A model generated the notes under the pieces. It ran no database searches. It saw only the letters and a program-made list of their open reading frames with translations, and was not told the DNA's origin. From positions 25,981,097-26,045,096 of the forward strand of contig OZ026598.1 of the NCBI GenBank assembly GCA_964020085.1: a DNA stretch of 64,000 nucleotides. Reading direction: 5' to 3'. The position numbers and the translations under genes are program-made. This DNA comes from Micromussa lordhowensis (lineage: Eukaryota > Cnidaria > Anthozoa > Scleractinia > Lobophylliidae). Below, one piece after another: positions 11,201-26,200 of the stretch (position 1 is the first letter of the stretch; the number at the start of each line of letters is the position of its first letter).

Positions 11201-14200
11201 GAAAGACTTCATTCACTCATTCATTTTTCATTAGTCTCATTTCCAGACAGTTGGGCAACACGTGTTAGGCTGCTTATAGATACGTCCATAGCAGCCACCA
11301 TAAAGGCCAGAGCATCTCCAATCCATCAAAAAGGAAACGCAATCATCACAGTTTATCCAAGTTTGAGTTTTCAAGAATTCCAGTGGTCTAACTGGTAGAG
11401 ATAATCCGGTAAGATGGATCTGAGGTGAGGGACATCTGTTCACCGATTTGCAACAGTCTGATCTGCATCTCGGTTGGCAATCAGTTAACAGTGCAACTAC
11501 TTCAACCAAGGCCACCCAAACAAATTCTTTACAAATTGAGCAATAGCATTTGTCATGAGCATTTAAACAACAGAAATTGTCACAAATTTATTGTTTCTGT
11601 AGTGCTTGCATAGATTGATAAATTGGCAGAAATCTGTTGTTAATATCTAAGGTTTTCCTTCATTAAATTTGCACAGAATTTTGTCAGATGGCCGTGATTG
11701 GAGTAGGCACATGGTTGTAAAACATTTTACTCACTGAAGTTGACCTGACGACACTCAGTAAATTCCAGGTACTGTTGAGGATCAAGAGTTCGTGAGAAAC
11801 GGTCTGCTCTCTGAAAGTAGAAAAAAATTGTATTTTTATATTATTTTATACCAATAAGTACACCTTAGTTAACAAAATTAATAAGGAAGCCTAAACCATG
11901 TAATTGCAGTGCAACTGAGCAGTCTTTCCATGTTCACATACATTGTAGCCTCATCTAAATATGAGGAGGGTTGGGAGAATTCAAGACAGTTATGCAAACC
12001 TCAACTACGTCTCAGGTTTGCTTAACTTTCAAGAACTTTCCCAACCCTCCGAGTGTTTAGATGAGGCTATGTAAACACAGAAAAAGTGCTCTATTGCTTT
12101 TATAAAATTATTCTCAAAAATATGTGCGAATCTAATACATCACAACAGTGTTTCCATACTCTCATCTAAATACACCTATCGACATATGAGAGTGTGCATA
12201 GTGGGTCAGTTATTTTATAAAATATCTGGATCATGTTTACTGTAGGTAGTGTCGACCGCTATGTCGGTCGATATATTGGTCGATTGTCGGTTGACACTCG
12301 ACCAATATATCGACTGAGAGTCGGTCGATAGTCAGTGGACACTCGGTCGACACCTGGTTGATAGTTGGTCGGTGTTCGGTTGATATAGCGACCGACTATC
12401 AGTCGATATTGCGCAGACGCATCTCGATTGAGTATCGGTAAAATTTCGGTGGGATATCGGTCAAGTGTCGGTGACATATCGGTGAACTGTCGCGCAAATA
12501 TCAGGCATGTGTCAGCCGAGATCTCTCGATCGACAGTCGGTTGAGAGTCGCTCGAACTCAGTCACTAGCTGGTTGATAGTCGGTGGGTGGTAGGTTGATA
12601 TAGTGGATCAGTGTTTTGTGTGTGCGTGAGCTCACACACTAAGCTGCCGGCCACGAACTTTGCAACAGTAATGTGATCGACTATCGGTTGACTATCGACC
12701 GATATATCGACCAACATGTTGGAAGCTTTTCGTTTGACCAGTAGTCGACCGATACTCAGTGACGTGTCGGTGAAGTATCAGCAAAGTATTGCCGAAGTGT
12801 CAGCAAAGTATCGGAGGGGTATCGGTGAACTAAAAACTATAGCTGCCGACGCACATCTCGACCAATATATCGACCGACTATCGCCCGAGTGTCGACCCGT
12901 TATCGACCGACTCTCAACCAGCTATTGACCGACTCTCGGTCGATATATCAGTCGAGTGTCTGCCGACAGTCGACCGATATATCGACCGACATACATGTAG
13001 CGATCGAGACTACGGTCCACAGTAAACATGATCCAAATATCTTATGTACAAACCTGGTATGATGATTTTCACATTTCAACCTAGGAAATGTCTACCTTAC
13101 CTCATTTCTTTCTTGTTTCACTTCATCAACATCATCGTCATCAAACAAAGCCACAAGATCCCCTGTAAAGAAACAAATCATCAAACAATAAAAGCCTGTC
13201 AGTATTCTTCAATTTACCAAGTTTTAGGTTGTAAATGAAGGGGAGAGTTTAAGTCTGACACACCCATAGCTGTTATTGCAGTTATCAGAAAGGTCAATTC
13301 TGCTTTGTATTGACCAGTTCACCTCTTTTGTATGCCTTTTTAAAAAAAGGTAGAGTGCATTGCAGACTCATTTTCAATAACAGCTATTATTATACATCCA
13401 GTGCTACCCACAGAAATAATTATTGGTCAGGGATAGTTTGGTTATTTTCACGTTTAAACTGGCAAAACAAACAAATGTGGTAAAATGGTGCGTTTAAGTG
13501 TTTACCACTGTCCTATTTTAGATCCTTCTGATGATACCGGGCAGAAAAATCAGTGATCACCTGTACTTGCCCAAAGACAGCGACAATCATTTGGGTTATG
13601 AATTGGTAGGTCACTCACCCAAACAATGGGCACTGTCAAAATCCCTGCCAGATCAATACTTTCTGCTACATCTTTTTTGCCTGATCTACTTTGGTGCCAT
13701 ATCTCAAGGGAATTGCACATGGCCCCTTGAAAAGGATTTTAGTTAAGTTTCTTTCATTTTTGAATGGTGCAGTTTAATTTCCAGTCAATGTAAAACCAAA
13801 TAGTTCAAAAATGTACATTGTGTAATTGTAAGATTCAGGGCTGTCATTAAGTTTCGAACTCACTTGTTGCCTCAATTTTCAAAAGTTTAACAACAGGCAA
13901 GTTCACCTATAACAACAGGAGCCCATCAAGTATACTCAGCCATAACAGGTTTCATGGGTTATGGCCCTTTTTTAAAGCTCTGGAATCTTACTTAGAACAA
14001 TAATTTTTTTATTGAGATCGGCAGTGGCCATTGTTAACAAGATAAAAAGATGTGACCCAGAGTTCTCCTGTGTAGAAAAATTATTCTTAATTCTCAATTT
14101 GTCTTAAGTTATTAACCTACCTGTCTGGTCTATTGTGCTGACAAAGTCATAGGAAATCTTTCGTCTCTTGTTACCTTTAACATCACTCACTACAACAAAA

Positions 14201-17200
14201 TAGAGTCAAGAGATGTTTTGTAAACCAGACTTTTAGCCAGGATTTGAAAACTGGGCATCCAAAATTTGCTATCAGTTCTATAAGCAAGATACGAAACAAA
14301 TCATTAAATAACTTTCTCTTGAAGATGGTCATCCACGAATACCTCTAAAAAGGACCCAAAGACCCTAAGACCCCAAAAACTCTAAAATGAAGACCCCCCT
14401 AACTGCTAAGGCACTTTTACCCTTAATGAAGTTTTGAGCTGAACAACCAAGCTCTCACACTTAGCCAGAAGTGGGGTGAACTACCAATTTGTTTCCTCAG
14501 TTTGTGGTTGTCCTCATTTTAAATGAAGTCTACTTTGTATTGTACCAAAGAAATCGAAAACTTTTCAAAGGTCGCCGGCATGCCGTGAAATTTCAAAGAG
14601 CTTTCTCAATTGTCTTGCCAGCGCGTGCAGAGGGCATGCAAACTTTTCCCTGTCAAAAATTAAATGAATGTTTACGGCGCATCGTAAGACTTCGATAAAA
14701 CACCTTTTCTGTAAATTTGGACTATTTCAGCGTTTGAATCATCTAATTGTGCCAAATAGAACCGGAGAAATCGAATACTTTTCGAAGCTCGCCAGCATCA
14801 TTGCCGTGAAATTTCAGAGCTTTCTCAATTGTCTTGCAGCTCGCGCCGAGAGCAAACTTTTCCCTGTCAAAAATTAAATGAATGTTAACGGCGCATCGTA
14901 AGACTTCGATAAAACACTTTTTTCTGTAAATTTGGACTATTTCAGCGTCTGAATCATTCAATTGTGCCAAATAGAACCAGAGATATCGAATACTTTTCGA
15001 AGCTCGCCGGCATGCCGTGAAATTTCAAAGAGCTTTCTCGATGTTGTCTTGCGAGCTTCAGCTTGGGCCGAGAGCAAACTTTTTCCTGTCAAAAATTAAA
15101 TGAATGTTAACGGCACATCGTAAGAACTTCGATAAAACACTCTTTCTGTAAATTTGGACAGCGTTTGAATCATCCCATTGTGCCAAATAAAACCGGACAT
15201 ATCGAAATAATTTTCAAGCTCGCCAATGATTGTCGTGAAGTGCCTTTTTTTTAATCGTCTCGTCGGTCGATTCCATCACTTTGGTAGCGACCTCTTTTAC
15301 GTGGGAACCGGCTTCTTACGAGTAATATATTCCATACCGTGCTAACAATGCATAAGAACACAATGTATGATATTTTATCTTTAAACGTCAGGGGAATTAG
15401 AGACCAACTAAAAAGGAGGAGCATTTTTGCATATCTTAAAGATCATTCACCAAAAATTATCTTTCTGCAAGAAACGTATTCCGAACCAAGCGATGAAATG
15501 ATATGGAAGAGCAAATGGGGAGGCGAGATGTTTTTTTCTCATGGAACTAAACACAGTAAAGGGGTATGCATTCTTATTCACCCTTCGATCCGGAGTAAAA
15601 TTGATTGTATTTTTAACAGCAAGACGGGACGAATGGTGTTAATTACAATGGAATTCAACTCGCTAAAGCTGTCACTCTGTAACGTTTATGCACCCAACAA
15701 TCAGTCAGACCAACTGACTTTTCTACAAGAGCTAAACAATGTGCTCATTGATAAATCAGAACTTTCCACACTTATAGTAGGTGGCGATTGGAACTGCACT
15801 CTCACAAAAAAAGATAAATTGGGCGGCACCGCTTGGAAACCGTCAAACTATAGGAATTTGCTGTTGACAACAATGGAGGCTTTTGACTTAATAGATATTC
15901 AAAGAGTACGCCACCCGCAACTACGAAGATACTCTTATGTATCTAAAGCCTTAAAACTTAAATCAAGAATTGACTTTTTCCTGGTTGCCCAGAATTTGAC
16001 ACGGTTTGTTAAAAAGAGTGATATTCACCCGTCTGTGGCACCGGATCATCAAGCAATTTACATGTCTTTGTCGTGGCGTAATGAAACACCTCGCGGACCA
16101 GGGCTTTGGAAATTTAATAATACCTTATTGGACGATGAACAATACCTGGCTAATATTCGTAAAACGTATTTTTCTGCAAGCGAAATGCACTCAGCCGTAA
16201 AAGACAAACGTTTGTTTTGGGAAATGTTAAAAATGGAGTTTAGATCAACAACCATCTCCATTAGTAAAAATAAAAGCAAATTAGTACATGTTAGAGAAGA
16301 AGAAGTTAAGAGTCGACTCGAAGAACTGGATCATATCATCTGCAATAATTTTAACTCCCCCGGTATAGATCCCGTTCTAAATGAATATGATGATCTTAAA
16401 GCAGAGTTACAATCAATTTATGAAAAGAAAGCAAGATCTGCTATATTTAGATCGAAATGCCGCTGGGTAGAACAAGGCGAACGCCCAACAAGATATTTTT
16501 TTTAATTTAGAAAAGAAGAACTACAATAAGAAAACTATCACTGAACTTCATGCAGAAGATGGAACAACAATTAAAAATGAGAGACAGATATTAGATAGTA
16601 TCGAAAAATATTATAGCCAATTATATAAAACAGCAACCAATTTTGAACAAAAGGATTTTGATAGTTTCATTGAACCACTAACAATCTCAAAACTCACGAT
16701 TGAAGACAGAGAGAAAATGGAAGGTCCTCTCTCCTTTGAAGAATGTAGAAAGGTCTTGGACACATTCGAGAGCGATAAAACGCCAGGAGAAGACGGTTTT
16801 ACGGTTGAATTTTACAAAACTTTCTTCGATTTGATAGGAAAGGATCTGGTTGCGAGCTTCAATGTTGCTTACGAGCTAAATGAACTTTCCATATCACAAA
16901 GGAGAGGAATTGTCACTCTTATACCAAAGGAAGATGGTTCATTACTAGAATTACAAAATTGGAGACCAATAACCTTACTTAACGTTGATTGTAAAATTGC
17001 AACTAAAGCAATAGCCAAAAGAATAGAACCATATCTACCAACCTTAATACATAGTGATCAAACTGGTTTTATCAAAGGGAGATATATTGGTGAAAATATT
17101 CGTCTAATTGAGGATGTGATGGAACACACAAAGCTGCATAACATACCTGGAATTTTAGTATCGCTGGATTTCAAAAAAGCTTTTGATTCATTAGAATGGG

Positions 17201-20200
17201 GATATATATTGAATACACTACGCGTTTTTAATTTTGGGACCAGTATTATGCGTTGGATTAGCACTTTTTATACCAATATTGAAAGTGCAGTTATAAATAA
17301 CGGTTTTTTAACAAACTGGTTTAAGCCATCGAGAGGTGTAAGGCAAGGATGTCCGCTTTCTCCTTTTTTATTCATTCTATCAGCTGAACTGTTAGCAATC
17401 AAGATAAGACAAGACACAAAGATAGTAGGTATTAAAATTCTGGAAAATACAATTAAATTAAGTCAATTTGCAGATGACACAAACTTGTTTTGTGCCGATT
17501 TGGAAGCAGTTAAAGAAGCCTTGAAATTAGTTGATGAATTTGGAAGGTTGTCAGGGCTAACTTTAAACGTTAAGAAATCTAAAGATGTGGCTGGGGAAAT
17601 GGGAAAAAAATAAAAACAATCCTTTAAATCTAAAATGGATGCACAGTCCGGTGCGTATATTAGGGGTTCATGTTTCGTATAATGATAAGGAAAACAACGA
17701 ATTAAACTTTCATCTTAAAATACGCAAGATGCAAACAAATTTGGATATATGGAGAGCAAGAAATCTCACATTGTTTGGAAAAGTTATGATAATCAAGTCT
17801 CTAGGACTGTCACAGCTAGTTTATTCAGCCTCGACATTAAATGTTCCTGAGGAAATCACACCAATTCTAAAAACAAAACTATTTAACTTCCTGTGGAACA
17901 ACAAAAAAGACAAAATTAAAAGGGAGGGGCTTTACCAAGACATCAATAAAGGCGGACTGCGTATGGTAGACACAGAAATAATGTTCAAGGCTCTAAAACT
18001 GGCTTGGATTCCTAGACTTTTGTTGCCAGGAAATCCAAAATGGAAAACAGTTCCAGATTACTATCTAAAAGGAGTAGGGGGTCTCAACTTTTTATTAAGA
18101 TGCAATTATGACGAAAAATACCTAACCTCACTGCCGGTGTTCTATAGAAATATTCTAAAGTACTTTAGAGAATTAAAAACTTTATATAATCATAGTCAAG
18201 ACCAAAAGATAATTCTACACAATAACAAAGATATACTCGTTGGAGATAGACCCTTTTTTATTAGGGAATGGTATCAAAATGGCATCCTTTCAATCCAAGA
18301 TCTTTTAACATCGACCGGTCAACTAATGTCGTATCAAGATTTTCTGGACAATTACCACTGTAAAAAGACTAATTTTCTTCACTATTATCAGGTCATTAGT
18401 GCCATCCCGAAACACCTGCTAACTTTGGCAAGAAATGAGGCTCCAATCAAAAAAGAACCTTACCTTAGCAACACCTTTAATTTTCAGCTTGACGAAACCA
18501 CACAAATTGACATGATTAAAATTCGAACTAGTGAATTTTACAAACTACTTAACACCAGGACACACACAGTAGAACATAAGGGTCCCCAAAAATGGGACAA
18601 TCACTATGTAACAAAAACAGATGTGTGGAAAAAACGTTTCGCCTCCCTTAAAACTCTATGTAAAGAGCCCAAGCTTAAGGAATTTCAATTTAAATTTATG
18701 CACCGAATTGTTGTTACAAAAAGAGAACTTTTTCGTTATGGTATCCAGCCAGACGATGACTGTGTATATTGTGGCGAAAGGGACTCCATTGATCATACTT
18801 TTAGTGACTGTGCTTTTGTTAAAAAATTTTCACACCAGGTCATCAATTGGTTCAATTTAACGAACAAAACTCACTTTAACCCGTCCATACAAGAGAAACT
18901 ATTCGGCGTTACATCCGAACAATTTGGAAAAAATGCAACGAAGAAATTTAATTACACACTTCTTTTTATGAAATACTACATTTACACTAACAAACTGCAT
19001 ACTAGTTCAATCTTACTTGCTGATTTTGTAAACAAAATCTCACTTAGATACAGAATTGAACATTTCGAAGTATAAGTAATTTGAGAAACCAAAGATGTCT
19101 CCTCCGCTTTCTTTTTCTGTTTCACAACTTGCATTATAATTAAAGTAATTCCTAGTCATCAAATGTATGGTACATAATGTTACTACTTCTATTCAATGAC
19201 TATGTAAGTATAAGAAATTAAGGCAATTAGAATCTACCCTAAGAGTTCTTTGTACTGTGGAAATGTTAAGACTGTAATTTATTGTAAGTAGATAAATTTT
19301 AATTATGTAATTGCTGGCTTGTAAATAATGGAACTGAGAGAAATATTTAAAAAAATATATATATATATAAAATAAAAAATAAAAAAAATAAAAAATAAAT
19401 ATTCCATACTAAACGCCTCAGTGATTCTCGAGAGAAACGAGAACCTTCTCGCGAGAAACGAGACTCGTCTCGCAGGAAACGAGACTCGTCTCGCGAGAAA
19501 CGAGACTCGTCTCGCGAGAAACGAGACGAGAGGTGGTAACTTACATTTGAGCGGTACTGTAGCTTTTAGTTCATAAAAGAGTAGAAAATATGTATACTTG
19601 GGAAATTGGAAGAGATCACAAACTAATGTCACATCCAATTATGTTAATGAGGTTTCGGCTGTTTCAGCTCTGTCAATAAAAAGCCATGTAAGTACAAGAT
19701 TGAAAAATTTGTGAAGTCGGACTAGTTCAAACACGTTACTCTGAGTTTCATGCTTCTCGCAAAGCAATCGTCACAATATTTATGGTCCATGTAAAAGTGG
19801 TCACCAAAGGACAAGCTCCCTGGGATACAATGTCTTGCAAAGCAATCATCGTATAATTATATTGTCAGAGTAAAGGTAGTTTACCAAAGTGTCGACGTAA
19901 ATCTAAATAGACAGGTGTAAATGATGGGACAAAGAGACAAACTGTTGACTATTCCTGTGAATTTAATACTTAACAATGTTTTGGCATTGGGATTTCTTCA
20001 ACGACAGAAACATAAAAAAATATATTTAACTATTTACAATAAAAAAAGGTTGGAAAAATTAAAAAGCCCACTGAAAATTTATAATCCATCAAATATTTTT
20101 CAATTTCAGCAGACTATTTTGAATGCTGACTGAATTATTTTACTGCTTAAAAGCTTTGAGAAAAAGTTCTCACAGAATGTGTGGCCTTGAACATAAACAA

Positions 20201-23200
20201 AAACGTTCATGGACAAATATCTGTACAAATTTTCGAGCCAAGTGGAGGATAAGCAGGCAACATCACCTCCAGCCAAGTATGAGAGCTTGGTTGCTCAGCT
20301 CAAGATAGAGGTTAAAATCTTAACACTGTGTATCACAAAATTGGCTGGATATAAAAGAAGGAGCAAAACTTCGTAAAAGGTAAAAATGCCTTAGAAAATT
20401 ACGGAGGTCTTCGTTTTGGAGTTTTTGGGGTCTTAGGGTCTTGGGTTCTTCATTTTAAAGATCTTAGTTTGTTTTCGCGACACCCACCTGAACGCCCATC
20501 TCGCTAAAAGCCTACTGCAAACACAATCTTACAATGTAAAATTCTCAAATTTTCATCAAACCTTTGTTTAAGAGGACACATCAGTTTACTCAAAATTTCA
20601 AACAAAAATTTGCAACAACAAAGGCCATAGTTCAACAAATTTCACTCTTAATATTTTTGCACAGTACTGCAATAAATCTCAGACATCCAAAAAAGGTGCA
20701 AATGAAGAGCCATTATAAACACCCTTTTTCCAAGATTAACTCAAATTGATACTGTAACAGTATTTACCAGTAACTTCTAAGACTTCATCATCTTCTTGCG
20801 AAGTTTGTTTCTGGGTTTTATTCTTGATTTCCTTGAAGTTGAGATATTTGATCAGCCTCTTGAGTTTTTCCTGTAAAAGATATGTTGGTTAGTGGTCTTG
20901 TTCTAAGATTTTGGTCACTTGTTTTCTTCAAGGCATAATACACCATCATAATCTAAAAATTTATACAAATCCTGATTGTGTGTAGCAGCAACAGAGTGTC
21001 AGTTTTAAGAACATCACAGCAATTGTTATTAAACCTACTTTGTCTTTTCTCATTAAAAAGATGATATCCTCAACACTCATGAACCGTCCACCTCTCATAT
21101 TTGTTACCTCTGCGGCTCGTATAACCTGTCAATGTTAACAAAACTTGGAATTAAAAGTAACCCACATAGTACCCCCTGAGACGTTTCCTGACTGAATGAG
21201 TTAGGTAGCTCATATTCTGGGATTTTTGCAACTTCAGAAGACTTGTGAGAACTTCTGACAATGATTCAAAGATTTCCATTGTTTGGAAATCAACCAATAC
21301 ATTTGGAAATGGAGAATTTGGGACAACTTAGCTTGACTTATGTGTATATGGAATATCCTTTCCTACAAGTATTATTTTAAAAGTACTATCTGGCAAACAA
21401 TTTGTACAAAACATTATGGCTAACTACTTTGTCAAAGAGATAAGGAACAGGGACAGCCCCACAGGGGTTACTCAAGTATACTGAGAGTAGTCAGGGAGGG
21501 AGGGGGGGAGGTGTGAGAGAAAACTGTCAGACCCCCAAAAAAGTTGAACTGCCCGGAACATGAGCCAAGAAAATTCTTTCCTCCTACCTATATAAATCAA
21601 TCAAAAAATTTATAAAACAACATCATAAGAGTACGAGACAATTTTTCATCCCCTTTACTTTATGTACTTATCATTCATCTGCCGAAAACTTTAAGCAGTT
21701 CCCCGTCAATTGTATTTCTCAGCACCCCACCCCCTCAGGTGAAGCAGACGTTATACAGTAAACTATGTTTCCTGCCTCCAATGTTTTCCACAGACCCCTT
21801 TATTCAATTACTGTTTCCCTTTAATCAAGCATTCGCAAAAAGTTGCCCAAATAAAAACAATTACCATGCTGGCCATCTGTGAGTGGACAATTTCTTCAAT
21901 TAGGGAGGCTGAATCTGTTGAAGGTTTTCTTGAGTCACCAAAGGCATACCTAGCAAAATTACATAATTATCCTTATTATTGCTTTAACTACTTTCCAGCT
22001 AAAGAACTCTCAACAACACAAACTATGTCAACAGGCACAAGGTAAGGTAGGTAAAGTCTGCATAAGAACCAAGTGGCTCATCAGACCAGAGCTTATCTTG
22101 CTTTCAACAAGCACAACTGATAAATAATTATTACTACAAGAAAGTTTCCATATGATTGATGTTAAACAATTGATGTTCAACGGTTCACCTTATATGTAAT
22201 TTATGAATAATATATTTCTTAATTTTATTACTGTTGGGATACCATTCGTATTAATGATAACACAATTTTTCCTTATCTTCAATGATGTGACAATGATCAA
22301 GAATGAATGTAAAAATTCACTTTTCCATAATTTAACTAGACCATATGTGGAATGGAATACAATTTTACAAGCATTGAAAATCACTTTCAGTCATCAGGAA
22401 GCAATTCAGTATTCAGTATAACGTATGCAGGAAATCAGTTTTAAACGAGTCTGATATCAATAATACCCCCTCTACTTCCCCTTATAGATATTGCAACAAT
22501 TGCCCAAGGCAAATCAATACCCATTTGAAATGATAAAAGACTTAAGCAAATTCAAATAAAATTTAATAAATATCCTTTTCCTCCAGCCCTGCCTAGGCAA
22601 TACCTGCTGCACAAAGATATCTATCAGCAATACTAGTCTTGCATTGTCTGTAAAAAGTGCCCCTCCCTCTCCTCACACTAAATCTTTATTACTGCTGCTA
22701 CTTAGTGAAACTACCACCGACATATTCTTTTTTGTACCTCTCAAGCTAAATGCAGTCCATTTAGGAGTGTGAATGCAGTACCCCCTTGACGTTTTCACTA
22801 AATGCAGCTTCAAGTGCCTTGAAGGATCATGAGCCACTTACTGAGTGTCATATTGATCTATACTGAAGTTTTCCTGCAGCATTGTAAAAGTGTGCAGTAC
22901 TTGCACAATTTCAAACAACGTGGATTGAAGTAAGTCCAATAACAGGGGAGTTACTAGCGACCATGCACATTAACCAGCTGTGCATGAGTTTGATTTTGCC
23001 CACCTGGTTTGACCATCTAGAGGAAAGTTTTTGTGATAAAGAAGTTCATTCAAAAAGTTTTTCCCGCCTGTGAAAACCAGTTGCTCTCCTACTGGAAGCA
23101 TTAATGATACCCTGCAACAGCAAAATTAAGCTGCAAAAAACTCGGCTAAGAACAAACAATATTCAAATAAGGAAAGTAACAAAGTAAAATGCTAACTTAA

Positions 23201-26200
23201 AAATACATGTGGTATTTGGTTCATATTTGATTTCAATCTGATATTTGCAACCTTGTTGATCAATATCCAGTCATGAAGAGAGCCGTTAATACCACATAAG
23301 TATCTCAAAAGCATGAATAAGTTTAGTATTGAAAAAAATTGTACAAAATTCTAAGAGGAATCCATCATCTTAAAAGCTCAATGGCAGAGATTTTAAGACT
23401 CATTGACCCAAGCAAATATTTTCCATTCTTCTACAATACTTTAGATCATTTGTCTTAATATTAAATCTCCTTTGTGAGCAGGAGCACATGTCTGAAATGC
23501 TTTCAGTTAACCTTATTTCACAGCAAGTAGGCATACATGATTCATGGCATTACATTGTATTGTAGTCACAACATACTGTGGCGTCCCAAGACTGTTGTGT
23601 GACATTAGTTATGTGACATTAGTTCCAAGACCCCCTTAGAGGGGGCTTCCTTTATTACATGTATTGCATGATTTCTGAGAACACACGTGTACTGCTCTAC
23701 GCGAGCGAGAAAGAGTTCGAAGTAAAGTCTATGTTGTTGCGTTATATTAGTGTACTCTTTTTGGCACTAAATTGGTGACCCCGACGTGAAAGAATGCCCG
23801 ACGAAGCGATCACCACAAATGCAGTTTCTCTCAAGTTACCGGACTTCTGGCCGTCCGACCCAGAGCTTTGGTTTGCTCAAGCCGAAGCTCTGTTCACAGC
23901 ACAAAACATCACACAAGAAAAGACGAAATTTGCCCATGTCGTTCGCGTCCTTCCAGCACAATACGCTTCTGAAGTGCGTGACATAATTCTGCGGCCGCCA
24001 GAAGAACCGTACACAGCGATTAAAGAGGAATTGCAAAAGCGTGTTTGCCCGACAAAACGTCAACAGTTACATCAACTTCTGCATGTTGAAGATCTCGGCG
24101 ACAGAAAACCCTCGCAGCTGTTACGACACATGTTGAAACTCCGAGGTGGTACTGCCGCTGAATCCGACAAAGATGAAATTTTCCGCGAGCTCTTCCTTCA
24201 GAAGCTTCCCGTCACCGTTCGCACCGCTCTAGCGATTCACAAAACTACCAGCCTCAGTGATATAGCCGAAATCGCCGACAACATGGTCGAAGTCCAGGGT
24301 CCACAAGGGCAAATTAGCGCCTCGGAGATCCAGCAACGAGAAAATTCAGAAATTGCAGCGGTTCACACCGAGCTACAGAAAATTTGGCGGGTACTACAGT
24401 CTCAGCAGAAACCATCACTTGACGAACGACAACGTGGCTCGACGCCTGATGTTTGTTGGTACCACGAGCGATTCGGCTCGAAAGCTACAAAATGTCGCGA
24501 ACCTTGTAAGTTTCTACAGCAGTCGGGAAACTCCAAGGCCAGTCGATGAACGTAGCCCACTCGACTGGCACTTCTCGTCTCCTCCGACTTCTTGATAAAA
24601 ACTCTAAGCAACAATTCCTTATTGATACCGGAGCTGAAGTTAGTGTTGTTCCTGCCGGGAGATCAGACCGGTGGATCAAAGGTGACGTCACATTACGGGC
24701 TGCGAATAATTCTTTCATAAACACTTATGGCTATAAACAATTTACTCTCGACTTCGGGCTCCCACGCCCTCTCACCTGGCGATTCCTAGTAGCTGATGTG
24801 ACTCAACCAATCATTGGGGCTGATTTCCTTCTACAACACAAACTGTTAGTAGACCTGGACCAGAAACGCCTAATCGACACGATGAATGGGACACGCATTA
24901 TAGCTGAGCCTTCAACAAACCAATCCCCATGTCTTAACAATATCTCCACTCCACCTTCAAGTGCAGATCCATTCGCACACCTTCTGGAGGAATTTCCGTC
25001 TCTGACAACCCCATGTACAAGCGACACTCCAGTTAAGCATGGTGTTTCGCATCACATCGTCACAGAAGGTCGCCCTGTTTTTGCCCGGCCGCGCCGCATG
25101 TCACCTGAAAAGCTAACCGTTGCAAAAACAGAGTTCAATAAGCTCCTGGACATGGGAATCATACGACCATCTGCAAGCACATGGGCCTCACCACTCCATA
25201 TGGTACCTAAAGGAAATGGCGAATGGCGCCCGTGTGGAGACTACAGGAGGCTCAACGACATCACGACCGCTGACCGTTACCCCATCCCGCATATTCAAGA
25301 CTTCGCATCCCATTTGGCAGGTTCAACCATTTTCTCGAAAATCGACCTGGTGCGCGCCTACCACCAAATTCCCATGCACGAGGCCGACATTGCAAAGACC
25401 GCCATAATTACACCTTTTGGCCTCTACGAGTTCTGCCGTATGCCCTTTGGTTTGCGAAACGCCGCCCAGACCTTCCAGCGCTTCATTGACGACGTTTGCC
25501 GGGGCCTAGACTTCGTCTTTGTCTATCTTGACGACATCTTAGTGGCCAGTCGCTCTCTGGAGGAACATCTTCAGCACCTCAGAGCACTCTTCCAGCGCTT
25601 AACAGACCGTGGACTTGTAATTAATCCGGCGAAATGCTTATTTGGCAAGGCTGAGGTGAACTTCCTGAGCCATACCATTAGTGCAGCTGGTATCCGTCCA
25701 CACCTCACACGCGTCGATGCAGTTCGTACCTTTCCCGTTCCTCGTGACAAGAAGTCCTTACACCAGTTTGTTGGCCTCATCAATTACTACCACCGCTTTG
25801 TACCCAGGTGTGCTGAGATCTTGCAGCCACTGCATCAGGCCTTAGCAGCAGAGTGTTTCACATGGACTGTTTCTTGTCAGAAAGCATTTGAAGAAGCCAA
25901 ACAGACCTTGTCGGAGGCGGTTATGCTGGTTCACCCTCAACCCCACGCACCTACGTGCATTACGACTGACGCGTCAAACCTGGCAGTTGGGGCTGTACTT
26001 GAACAGTTCATTGATGGACAATGGATGCCCATATCCTTCTTTTCAAAGAAGCTAAATCACGCGGAACTCAATTACAGCGCTTTCGATCGTGAGTTGTTGG
26101 CTATTTACCTCTCTGTCCGCCACTTTCAATACTTTGTTGAAGGTCGCACCTTTCACATCAATACCGACCACAAGCCTCTGACCTTCGCACTTCAATCCAG

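Noticed and set aside
12259..12928. Two frames of about 70 codons rich in DRYIGR-like words
   Set aside because: Products of the TCGGTCGATA word repeat rather than genes.
19303..19638. 111-codon minus frame with RRVSFLA repeats
   Set aside because: Explained by the 21-bp tandem repeat and the LINE tail.
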